Shown here: in pieces, positions 1 through 6,383 of the stretch | How the letters are laid out: each line of letters starts with the position of its first letter | Position numbering within the stretch: the first letter of the stretch is position 1 | Notes under the pieces: model-generated | What the model saw: only the letters and a program-made list of their open reading frames with translations | Told to the model about the DNA's origin: nothing | Database searches by the model: none | NCBI GenBank assembly: GCA_050115015.1 | Contig: JASFRI010000250.1 | Span: forward strand, 1-6,383 | DNA: 6,383 nucleotides | Reading direction: 5' to 3' | Origin: JASFRI01 sp050115015 | GTDB taxonomy: Bacteria; Acidobacteriota; Polarisedimenticolia; CBDVAL01 | Translations under genes and position numbers: made by a program

Positions 1-398
1 AGGCGGGTGATCTCCTCCACGGGCCTGCCGGTGATGCTCTTCTTCTCGAGCAGCGCGGTGCCGTGGTGGAGCCCCGTCCGGGCGAGACCCGGGAAGTCCG
101 CGGCATCCACCCGGCGCTGGCCCTTGGTCAGCGTCACCGGGACGAGGGCGAACCTCCCGTCTCGCAGTTGCGCGGTCAGCGTCACGACCCCGTCGTCGCC
201 GCGGCAGGGAGACGGCACCCCCGGATCCGTCGCCAGCGTGTCCGGGTGCAGGGGGAACGCCTTGCCGTCGCAGGTGACCGGGCCGGCGAGACCCCGCCAG
301 TCATGGGGGGCCGAGGAGGGCTCTCCGGCGAAGCCCGGAGGGCCCACGGTCGTCGCCAGGACGAACCCGAGGGTCGCGAGGAACGGGCGCCATGTCAT
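1..398 (-). CDS. Exported protein of unknown function, C-terminus beyond the window
   Basis: The frame runs open from an ATG at 398 to the left edge (132 codons plus two bases) with no stop, so the 3' part is missing. The start is supported by GGAGGT at 405-410, 6 nt upstream. The N-terminus (MTWRPFLATLGFVLATTVGP...) is a signal peptide: one Arg near the start, a hydrophobic stretch at about residues 6-19, and a likely cleavage site near residues 24-25 (GFAG/E). The mature part contains Cys43 and Cys65, which could form a disulfide after export, and a run of probable beta strands (VVTLTAQLRDGRFALVPVTL). No family motif is recognised and no function is proposed. It is co-oriented with the OmpW-like gene but separated from it by 252 bp that include repeat A, so it probably has its own promoter. 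What is seen: frame, RBS, signal peptide. Export is inferred from the signal peptide. Confidence 0.72.
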   Translation of the reverse strand, partial: MTWRPFLATLGFVLATTVGPPGFAGEPSSAPHDWRGLAGPVTCDGKAFPLHPDTLATDPGVPSPCRGDDGVVTLTAQLRDGRFALVPVTLTKGQRRVDAADFPGLARTGLHHGTALLEKKSITGRPVEEITR

Positions 399-404
399 GA
401 CCCT

Positions 405-410
405 ACCTCC
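405..410 (-). promoter_or_regulatory. Ribosome binding site of the exported-protein gene
   Basis: GGAGGT read on the minus strand, 6 nt before the ATG at 398. A second ATG at 393 is out of frame with the signal-peptide reading frame, so this site decides the start. Confidence 0.65.
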
Positions 411-474
411 GTCCCCGGGATCCTCGACCTCCCGGCGTCCCCCGTCAATGTCTCGCGCTCTCGCGGGGGGGCGC

Positions 475-578
475 GGGTCGGACCCCGACAATTGTTGATA
501 GCAAGCGATTCAGTTTGATTTCAGGGGGGGCGGGACGTCTTGGGTGGCCCATTTCAGGGGCAGGATGGGCCCTCTAAC
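475..578 (-). repeat. 104-bp interspersed repeat, copy A
   Basis: Read on the minus strand, the copy begins GTTAGAGGGCCCAT (578-565) and ends GGTCCGACCC (484-475). The same end boxes occur exactly 104 bp apart in copies B and C. Inside the first third is a foldback, GGCCCAT 546-552 with ATGGGCC 565-571 (12-nt loop). It is extended by TTGGGT 540-545 pairing with ACCCAA 577-582 across a one-sided 5-nt bulge (CTCTA, 572-576). A G7 run (plus strand 524-530) lies in the middle, and the 10-mer ATTTCAGGGG occurs twice (518-527 and 551-560, 33 bp apart). The end box is a short palindrome, GGGTC-C-GACCC in this copy. The copy lies 72 bp past the OmpW-like stop codon and 76 bp before the exported-protein start codon. 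It shows no coding potential. The middle diverges strongly from B and C. Confidence 0.8.
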
Positions 579-650
579 CCAACCTGGACGCGCCGTTGCC
601 ATGGTCGAGGCCGCCCCTGCCACCTCGGGACGCCGCCCCGGGTCTCCCCG

Positions 651-1262
651 TCAGTCGAAATGCACGGCGAACCCGAGGCTGTAGATGTACGGGTTGATGT
701 CGACGTCCTCGCGGGACGTGCGCAGGTAGCGGGCGCTGGCGCTGAACGCCCACTTCCGGTTGCCCGGCGCCTCGAGACCGAGGGTCAGCCCCGGCGCACG
801 ATCCGATCCGAGGTCGACGTCGATGTCGTAGTCGTCACCGGTCCGGAGGTCGAGATTGAAATAGGTGACGTAGTTCAGCGTCGGAGCGAGGTACAGATCC
901 ACCGGCCGCTCTCCGGGGATGAAGTGGATCGGCGCGCCGAGCGTGAACGGCATCATGGCGAGGTCCTCGCTGATCGAGGTCCCGGTATCGGACGTCGCCA
1001 CCTCGACGCTCATCCCGGCGAGCAGCGTCGAGAACTCGATCCCGACCCAGCGAGAGGGGAGGATCTCGAAGCCGATCCCGAGCCCGCCCGAGGTCCCGAA
1101 CCGGTAGGAGCTCTCCGGCGCGCCGTCCGCCGCGTCGTCGCCGGTGTCGGCGGAGGCCTCGACCAGCGCCCCGTGCAGCCGGAAGGTCCAGTCGGCCGCA
1201 GCAGGTCCCCCGGACAGGAGCATCACCGTCAGGGCCGCGACCACGATCCGACCTCCTCGCAT
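651..1262 (-). CDS. OmpW-like outer-membrane beta-barrel protein
   Basis: A 203-residue protein, close to the usual OmpW size. The signal peptide is MRGGRIVVAALTVMLLSG..., with cleavage probably after PAAA at residues 20-23. The mature start (DWTFRLHGALVEASADTGDD) and the alternating strands through the body resemble OmpW, as does LYLAPTLNYVTYFNLDLR (about 123-140), which matches the family's 'PYVGAGLNYTTFF' strand. The end, DVDINPYIYSLGFAVHF (186-202), is like the OmpW C-terminal strand. It would fold as a small eight-stranded barrel in the outer membrane. OmpW is thought to pass small hydrophobic molecules, but the substrate here is unknown. The last residue is Asp after the usual terminal Phe. 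The frame continues upstream to an ATG at 1403 inside repeat B. I chose 1262 because a strong GGAGGAGG precedes it and the signal peptide then starts at residue 1. A generic outer-membrane beta-barrel domain protein is the alternative assignment. Confidence 0.82.
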   Translation of the reverse strand: MRGGRIVVAALTVMLLSGGPAAADWTFRLHGALVEASADTGDDAADGAPESSYRFGTSGGLGIGFEILPSRWVGIEFSTLLAGMSVEVATSDTGTSISEDLAMMPFTLGAPIHFIPGERPVDLYLAPTLNYVTYFNLDLRTGDDYDIDVDLGSDRAPGLTLGLEAPGNRKWAFSASARYLRTSREDVDINPYIYSLGFAVHFD

Positions 1263-1265
1263 GAG

Positions 1266-1273
1266 CCTCCTCC
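1266..1273 (-). promoter_or_regulatory. Ribosome binding site fixing the OmpW-like start
   Basis: GGAGGAGG read on the minus strand, 3 nt before the ATG at 1262 (5 nt if the upstream GGAGGA is used). It places initiation directly before the signal peptide and rules against the 47-codon upstream extension that would begin inside repeat B. Confidence 0.7.
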
Positions 1274-1325
1274 AGACCCCCGTCGTCTCAACATAGCCAG
1301 CAGCCCCGTCCCCCGCCAGCACGCC

Positions 1326-1429
1326 GGGTCGGACCGTCAGAAATGCTTGAAAGCGGGCAGCTTGCAGTGATTCGGGGGGGCTGATTCGCGCGAAAGCGGC
1401 CATTTGGGGGCCGAAATGGCCCCTCTAAC
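1326..1429 (-). repeat. 104-bp interspersed repeat, copy B
   Basis: Read on the minus strand it begins GTTAGAGGGGCCAT (1429-1416), one mismatch to copies A and C, and ends GGTCCGACCC (1335-1326). It has a perfect 8-bp foldback, GGCCATTT 1398-1405 with AAATGGCC 1414-1421 (8-nt loop), and a G7 run on the plus strand (1374-1380) in the same place as in copy A. Against copy C, the first 30 positions match at 26 and the last 24 at 19, without gaps. Its outer edge shares TAAC (1426-1429) with the end of the MITE-like element. It lies 63 bp upstream of the OmpW-like start codon, much as copy A lies 76 bp upstream of the exported-protein gene. Confidence 0.8.
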
Positions 1430-1448
1430 AGGTCGCTGAAGAACTCCG
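1426..1448 (+). repeat. Left terminal inverted repeat of the MITE-like element
   Basis: 23 bp. It differs from the right repeat at positions 8, 9 and 16 only. The outermost TAAC is shared with the end of repeat B. Confidence 0.68.
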
Positions 1449-1680
1449 CGCCCCCGCGTTGCAAGCGCCGTGGTGCCGGCTGCGAGGCGCCGCGACGACG
1501 CGATGCCGATGTGCATCGGGGAGGAGCGGGAACGAAGCAGACGGCACTACGCCGCCGCAACCCGAAGGGCGCGAGGCGTTTGCGGGAAGCCGGGGGGCGC
1601 GGCCGCGGCGGTCCCATCGGGTCGGGTCGATGGCTGACCTCGGGCGCCGACCTCCTCGAAAACGGCTCGCGCGCGGGCCC

Positions 1681-1703
1681 CGGAGTTTTTCAGCAGCCTG
1701 TTA
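1681..1703 (-). repeat. Right terminal inverted repeat of the MITE-like element
   Basis: On the plus strand it reads CGGAGTTTTTCAGCAGCC... and ends CTGTTA. It is the inverted partner of 1426-1448. Confidence 0.68.
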
Positions 1704-1752
1704 AGCCCGCGGAGGACTCGGGGCGTACCGAATGGAGATCGTATTGGGTTCC

Positions 1753-1856
1753 GTTAGAGGGCCCATTTCGGCACCGGAATGGGCCTTCTAAGGCCCTTTT
1801 CAGGGGGTGGAATCACCATATCTCTTGCGAGGGCAACACTTCCGACGGTCCGACCC
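1753..1856 (+). repeat. 104-bp interspersed repeat, copy C (inverted relative to A and B)
   Basis: On the plus strand it begins GTTAGAGGGCCCAT (1753-1766), identical to copy A, and ends GACGGTCCGACCC (1844-1856), identical to copy B. It has the strongest foldback of the three: 1754-1769 pairs with 1776-1791 (16 positions, 6-nt loop), with two G-T pairs that are wobbles in plus-strand RNA but A-C mismatches in minus-strand RNA. A second foldback, GGGCCT 1781-1786 with AGGCCC 1791-1796, overlaps the first and is followed by TTTT. The central run is G5 (1803-1807) where A and B have C7 in the same orientation, so the middle may be rearranged or inverted. The copy ends 20 bp from the glnS stop codon and points into it. 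Confidence 0.78.
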
Positions 1857-1872
1857 CATCATTCCATCATTC
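1857..1872. repeat. Tandem 8-bp duplication at the glnS 3' end
   Basis: CATCATTC occurs twice in direct tandem, between the end of repeat C and the glnS stop codon. It may be a replication-slippage product. No role is proposed. Confidence 0.5.
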
Positions 1873-1876
1873 CCCA

Positions 1877-3552
<1,676 letters not shown>

Positions 3553-3556
<4 letters not shown>

Positions 3557-5058
3557 CGGTCCCTCCCGCCGAGAAGCTCGGCGTAACGCCGCTCCAGCTG
3601 CTTGCGCTGCTTCGTGGACACCCCTCCCAGCGCCTCCAGGGCGCGCCGCAGCCGCATCCGGCTCATGTCGGGACCTAGGATCGCCATCGAGTCGAACAGC
3701 GGCGTCCAGGCCCGGGAGCCGCTCAGCGCGACGTAGAACGGCGCCAGCAGGTCCCGCAGCTTCAGGCCGAAGGCCTCCGCCAGCGCCCGGAAGGTCTCGT
3801 TCAGCGCCGGACCGGAGAAATCCCGCTGTGCGTCCAGCCGCCAGAGGGAGAGCTGCAGGATCTCCACCACCTCCTCGGGGCTCTTCTTCTTGATCGTCAG
3901 CTCCGCCGGGTCCAGCTCGATCTCGTCGGCGAAGAAGGGCGCCGTCAGACGTCCCCAGTCCGCCAGGGTCTCCAGGCGCGGCTGCACCAGCGGCACGATC
4001 CGCCCCAGCAGCTCCCGGTTCAGCGCCCATCCCTCCAGCGCGCCGAGGAGAGCGTCCGGCGCGTAGTCCTCCCGGATGTAGCGGGCGTTGAGCCACTTGA
4101 GCTTCGCCACGTCGAACACCGGACCGCCCAGGGAGATCCGCTCCAGCGTCAGATGTTCCGCCATCTGCGCCACGGTGAACTTCTCCTCGCCGTCGGGCAT
4201 CGTCCAGCCCATCATGCCGAGGAAGTTCAGCAACGCCTCGGGGAGGAATCCCGCCCGCCGGTAGTAGCCGATGGAGGTGGGGTTCTTGCGCTTCGAGAGC
4301 TTCGACTTGTCGGCGTTCCGCAGGAGCGGCAGGTGGCAGAACGCCGGCGGCGTCCAGCCGAGGTAGCGGTAGAGCAGCAGGTGCTTGGGCACCGAGTTGA
4401 TCCACTCCTCGCCGCGGATGACGTGGGAGATCTCCATCAGGTGGTCGTCCACCACGTTCGCCAGGTGGTACGTGGGGAAGCCGTCCGACTTCAGGATCAC
4501 CTGGTCGTCCACCGAGGCCCAGTCCTTGCAGATCGGTCCGCGGAGCAGGTCGTGCATCACGCACTCCCCCTCCACGGGAACCTTCATCCGGACCACGAAC
4601 TCCTCGCCGGCGTGGGCCCGCTTTCGCGACTCGCCGGCATCGATCTCCCGGCAGTGGCGGTCGTAGCCGCCCTCGGCGCCCCGCTGCAGGCGCATCTTCT
4701 CCAGGCGACCCTTCGTGCAGAAGCAGCGGTAGGCGTGCCCGTCGGCCAGCAGGCGGTCCACGTGCTCGCGGTAGACGGCCGTCCGCTCGCTCTGGCGGTA
4801 CGGCGCATGAGGTCCGCCCACGTCGGGGCCCTCGTCCCACTGCAGGCCCAGCCAGCGCAGCGACTCCAGGATCGCCGCCTCGGACTCCGGCGTGGACCGG
4901 GCCTGGTCGGTGTCCTCGATGCGCAGGACGAACTTCCCGCCCCGGCCCCGGGCGAAGGCGTGGTTGAACAGCGCCTGGTAGGCGGTTCCCACGTGCGGAT
5001 CCCCGGTGGGGGAGGGGGCGATGCGGACGCGGACAGCCTGGGTCTCCGTCTCGGACAT
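3553..5058 (-). CDS. gltX: Glutamyl-tRNA synthetase (GluRS), class I
   Basis: Charges tRNA-Glu with glutamate in the cytoplasm. The 501 residues compare with 471 in E. coli. The catalytic domain begins RIAPSPTGDPHVGTAYQALF (12-31), where the HIGH motif reads HVGT (22-25), followed by FVLRIEDTDQARSTPES. YHLANVVDDHLMEISHVIRG (197-216) is the conserved core and KLSKRKNPTSI (253-263) is the KMSKS loop. PEALLNFLGMMGW leads into the helical anticodon-binding C-terminal half. In the small zinc-ribbon insert Cys112, Cys114 and Cys136 are present, but Glu138 stands where E. coli has the fourth ligand, so zinc binding is doubtful. The ATG at 5058 follows GAGAGG at 5063-5068 and a promoter at 5086-5114. 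The stop overlaps the glnS start (ATGA). With GlnRS next door this enzyme is expected to be discriminating, charging tRNA-Glu only. That is inference. Confidence 0.97.
3561..3567 (-). promoter_or_regulatory. Ribosome binding site of glnS inside the end of gltX
   Basis: GGGAGGG on the minus strand, 4 nt before the glnS ATG (3556-3554). It lies within the last codons of gltX, and the stop and start overlap as ATGA, an arrangement typical of translational coupling. Confidence 0.72.
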
Positions 5059-5085
5059 GGGGCCTCTCGTCGATGGCGAACGCTA

Positions 5086-5114
5086 ATGATGGCCGAGAAG
5101 GTGCGGTTTTTCAA
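5086..5114 (-). promoter_or_regulatory. Predicted sigma70-type promoter of gltX-glnS
   Basis: On the minus strand there is a -35 box TTGAAA (5114-5109; 5 of 6 to TTGACA), a 17-bp spacer, and a -10 box CATCAT (5091-5086; 4 of 6 to TATAAT). The sequence is locally AT-rich compared with its surroundings. Transcription would begin near 5079 and leave a leader of about 20 nt that contains the gltX ribosome binding site. No tRNA-sensing leader or attenuator fits in that space. Confidence 0.45.
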
Positions 5115-5130
5115 GCCGTTGCGGGATCGG

Positions 5131-5162
5131 GGATCGAGGTCGATCCGCCGGCCGTCCGGCGG
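5131..5162. repeat. Two abutting inverted repeats upstream of the gltX promoter
   Basis: GGATCGA 5131-5137 with TCGATCC 5140-5146 (2-nt centre) is a perfect 7-bp palindrome. It shares two bases with CCGCCGG 5145-5151 and CCGGCGG 5156-5162 (4-nt loop). The first lies 17 bp upstream of the -35 box and could be a protein-binding site. The second could be a transcript-end stem for the upstream gene. Both readings are inference. GC-rich DNA gives chance palindromes, but two perfect 7-bp arms side by side are notable. Confidence 0.45.
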
Positions 5163-5182
5163 TGGCCGACCCGCGACCGCCG

Positions 5183-5208
5183 TCCCGAGGCGGCCGGGGC
5201 GCTCGGGA
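5183..5208 (-). terminator. Possible transcript-end hairpin after the glycosyltransferase gene
   Basis: TCCCGAG 5183-5189 pairs with CTCGGGA 5202-5208 (7 bp, 12-nt loop). It directly abuts the TGA of the glycosyltransferase gene (5211-5209). There is no T run after it, so it is not a standard intrinsic terminator. It may protect the 3' end or assist Rho-dependent ending. Confidence 0.3.
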
Positions 5209-6383
5209 TCAGTAGAAGAAGCGCTCCCCCTCCCAGATCTCGGCGAAGGTGAAGTGCGGATCCCGGCAGACGAAGAGCTGGCGGTCGCGCTCGAAGGGCA
5301 TGCAGTGGCGGCAGTCGGTCACACCGGCGAGCTCGACCTCGCCGCACCGGTCCGGTCCCTCCAGGTCGGCGAGGTTCTCCTCCAGGGACGAGGAGCCCCC
5401 CAGGATGATCGCCGCCCGCATCTCGGTGTCCCCCGGGCCCCAGAAATAGTAGGAGTTGTGGGCGCTGAGCGCGGGCGGGAGACCGCGCCCGCGCCCGAAG
5501 AAGTCGATGGCGGCCGCCTCGCCGTAATTGCGTACGTAGATGGCGCAGTGCTCGCGCTCCGCGGGGGAGAGGCCCTCGTAGATCCCGGCCACCTGATCGG
5601 TGAGCTCCTCCCAGCCGAACTGGTCGGCGTAGTACTGGGGGAGGTCGTCGAGGGCGCTGTGCTCCTCGGCGCGCGGTGCCCATCCCAGGGACATCGAGTA
5701 CGCGATGAACGTGTCCACCGGAAGGCAGGGGATGGCGAAGGGGAGCACGACCAGGGACAGGACCGTCAGCGCCGCGGCCAGGACGGGCCGCAGGCGGGGG
5801 AGCCACCGCCGCGCCGTCAGGGCCTCCAGCCAGACCGCACCGGCCGCCAGGTACGGCGGGTAGATGGGCGTCAGGTAGTAGGCCTTCGCCCCGTTGAACA
5901 CCATGACGGCGAAGACCACGGGGTACATCCAGGCCAGGGGCCGGAGGCGTCTGGCGGCGGGGTGCCAGGCGAACCAGGCCCAGCCAGCGAGCCAGAAGAC
6001 CGCCTGGCCGAACCCCACCTGCAAGATCTGTCCGGTGAAGAACTCCCCGACGGACAGCGTCACGTTCTTCTCCTGTGACGCGTTGCGCATGAACTCCAGC
6101 GACGGCCAGCCGTGGGTCCACTCCCACGCGAGATGGGGCAGGACCAGCACCGCCGCCGCCAGCCCGCCGATCCAGAGCCCCGTCCGCAGCATCTGGCGGC
6201 GCTGTCGCGTCAGCAGGAGGCCGACGGCCAGCCCGAAGCCGAAGAAGAGCATCGAGTACTTGTTGAGCAACCCGAGACCCGCCACGACGCCGAACGCCGG
6301 CCAGAGCTGCGGCCGATCCTCCTGGAGGATCCGGAGGATCAGGTACGCGCCCAAGGCCCAGAAGAGCAGATCGAAGGCGTTCA
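5209..6383 (-). CDS. GT39/PMT-type membrane glycosyltransferase (ArnT-like), N-terminus beyond the window
   Basis: The frame enters from the right edge (the first full codon in the window is AAC, 6381-6379) and gives the last 390 residues. A TTG at 6354 is internal, not the start, because the residues before it (NAFDLLFWA) continue the membrane helix. Hydrophobic segments lie at about fragment residues 2-19, 29-57, 69-86, 115-139, 147-164, 166-186 and 199-220. GLGLLNKYSMLFFGFGL, the HGWPSLEFMRNA loop and KAYYLTPIYPPYLAAGAVWLE are typical of the GT39/PMT_2 family, whose members move sugars from polyprenyl-phosphate donors to lipids or proteins on the periplasmic side. The catalytic acidic residues of the family lie in the missing N-terminal loop. 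The C-terminal soluble domain has the usual FGWEEL, YGEAAAIDFFG, HNSYYFWGPGD and CRHCMPFE motifs. The substrate cannot be told. The gene is separated from gltX by 150 bp with its own promoter, so it is probably a separate unit. Confidence 0.88.
   Translation of the reverse strand, partial: NAFDLLFWALGAYLILRILQEDRPQLWPAFGVVAGLGLLNKYSMLFFGFGLAVGLLLTRQRRQMLRTGLWIGGLAAAVLVLPHLAWEWTHGWPSLEFMRNASQEKNVTLSVGEFFTGQILQVGFGQAVFWLAGWAWFAWHPAARRLRPLAWMYPVVFAVMVFNGAKAYYLTPIYPPYLAAGAVWLEALTARRWLPRLRPVLAAALTVLSLVVLPFAIPCLPVDTFIAYSMSLGWAPRAEEHSALDDLPQYYADQFGWEELTDQVAGIYEGLSPAEREHCAIYVRNYGEAAAIDFFGRGRGLPPALSAHNSYYFWGPGDTEMRAAIILGGSSSLEENLADLEGPDRCGEVELAGVTDCRHCMPFERDRQLFVCRDPHFTFAEIWEGERFFY

Larger units (their letters stand above)
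1426..1703. mobile_element. MITE-like element with 23-bp terminal inverted repeats, no transposase
   Basis: The left end (1426-1448, TAACAGGTCGCTGAAGAACT...) and the reverse complement of the right end (1681-1703, TAACAGGCTGCTGAAAAACT...) match at 20 of 23 positions. Similarity fades inside that point. The 278-bp span has no believable gene on either strand, so it is either a non-autonomous element or the internally deleted remnant of an insertion sequence. Ends reading GTTTTTCAGCAGCCTG recur on mobile elements in GC-rich bacteria as I recall, but I cannot name the family. A target duplication is unclear: TA (or TAA at 1426-1428 and 1702-1704) is the only direct repeat seen at the edges. It abuts the outer end of repeat B. 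Confidence 0.68.
1263..1876. other. 614-bp gene-free, repeat-built region between glnS and the OmpW-like gene
   Basis: No reading frame here looks like a gene on either strand. From left to right it holds the OmpW-like leader (1263-1325), repeat B (1326-1429, minus), a MITE-like element with terminal inverted repeats (1426-1703), a 49-bp unassigned spacer (1704-1752), repeat C (1753-1856, plus) and a small tandem 8-mer (1857-1872) ending 4 bp from the glnS stop codon. B and C face each other, so the outermost GGGTCGGACC (1326-1335) and GGTCCGACCC (1847-1856) bound a 531-bp inverted arrangement. No convincing terminator or sigma70 promoter is visible. Confidence 0.7.

Noticed and set aside
540..1370. 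Plus-strand open frame opposite the OmpW-like gene
   Set aside because: The opposite strand encodes a clear signal peptide and OmpW-like strands. This frame is charged, low in complexity and begins inside repeat A.
1263..1403. 47-codon N-terminal extension of the OmpW-like protein, starting in repeat B
   Set aside because: It would bury the signal peptide internally and lacks a good ribosome binding site, whereas GGAGGAGG immediately precedes the ATG at 1262.
1754..1791. Intrinsic terminator for glnS
   Set aside because: On the glnS sense strand no T run follows the stem, and the stem is weaker on that strand.
1326..1856. Integron attC sites, suggested by GTTAGAG and CTCTAAC boxes
   Set aside because: The boxes do not match GTTRRRY/RYYYAAC exactly, and they pair within one short foldback instead of at the two ends of the site. 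There is also no cassette array or integrase.
1263..1876. CRISPR array or tRNA gene in the repeat region
   Set aside because: Only three copies, in mixed orientation and hundreds of bases apart, with no regular spacers. No cloverleaf or CCA end was found.
3557..4840. Upstream in-frame extension of glnS through gltX, as if the two were fused
   Set aside because: The extension is the out-of-frame reading of gltX with no homology. The family N-terminus and the ribosome binding site place the glnS start at 3556.
4153..6078. 641-codon plus-strand open frame opposite gltX and the glycosyltransferase
   Set aside because: It runs across two real minus-strand genes and their promoter, and the low-complexity translation has no recognisable motif.
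5111..6127. Second minus-strand open frame overlapping the glycosyltransferase
   Set aside because: Its translation is Arg/Gly/Pro/Ala-rich with no membrane helices. The overlapping frame carries all the GT39 motifs.

Overview
The window is high-GC bacterial DNA (by eye about two thirds G+C). All five supported genes lie on the minus strand. An OmpW-like outer-membrane barrel and two exported proteins point to a diderm (Gram-negative) bacterium. The organism charges tRNA-Gln directly, because a full-length glutaminyl-tRNA synthetase is present beside glutamyl-tRNA synthetase. The phylum cannot be fixed from this window. A GC-rich environmental lineage fits, but that is inference.

Layout from the right edge leftwards, which is the direction of transcription: (1) 6383-5209, the C-terminal 390 residues of a GT39/PMT-type membrane glycosyltransferase, cut by the window edge. 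(2) 5208-5059, a 150-bp spacer with three GC-rich inverted repeats and a good sigma70-like promoter. (3) 5058-3553 gltX and 3556-1877 glnS, overlapping by 4 bp (ATGA) and therefore very probably one translationally coupled operon. (4) 1876-1263, a 614-bp gene-free stretch built from repeats: two inverted copies (B and C) of a 104-bp repeat, with a 278-bp MITE-like element that has 23-bp terminal inverted repeats lying between them and abutting copy B. (5) 1262-651, an OmpW-like outer-membrane protein. (6) 650-399, a spacer holding a third copy (A) of the 104-bp repeat. (7) 398-1, the start of an exported protein of unknown function, cut by the left edge.

The coding content is mostly ordinary: translation housekeeping, an envelope glycosyltransferase, an outer-membrane protein and an unknown exported protein. 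The unexpected content is in the spacers. Three copies of one repeat family have exactly the same length (104 bp), a 14-bp box at one end (exact in two copies, one mismatch in the third), an invariant 10-bp box (GGTCCGACCC) at the other, a foldback next to the first box and a divergent middle. They look like REP/BIME-type or MITE-type non-autonomous repeats. Two of them sit at similar distances upstream of the two exported-protein genes, so a regulatory side effect is possible. I see no defence system, CRISPR array, tRNA, rRNA or phage gene.
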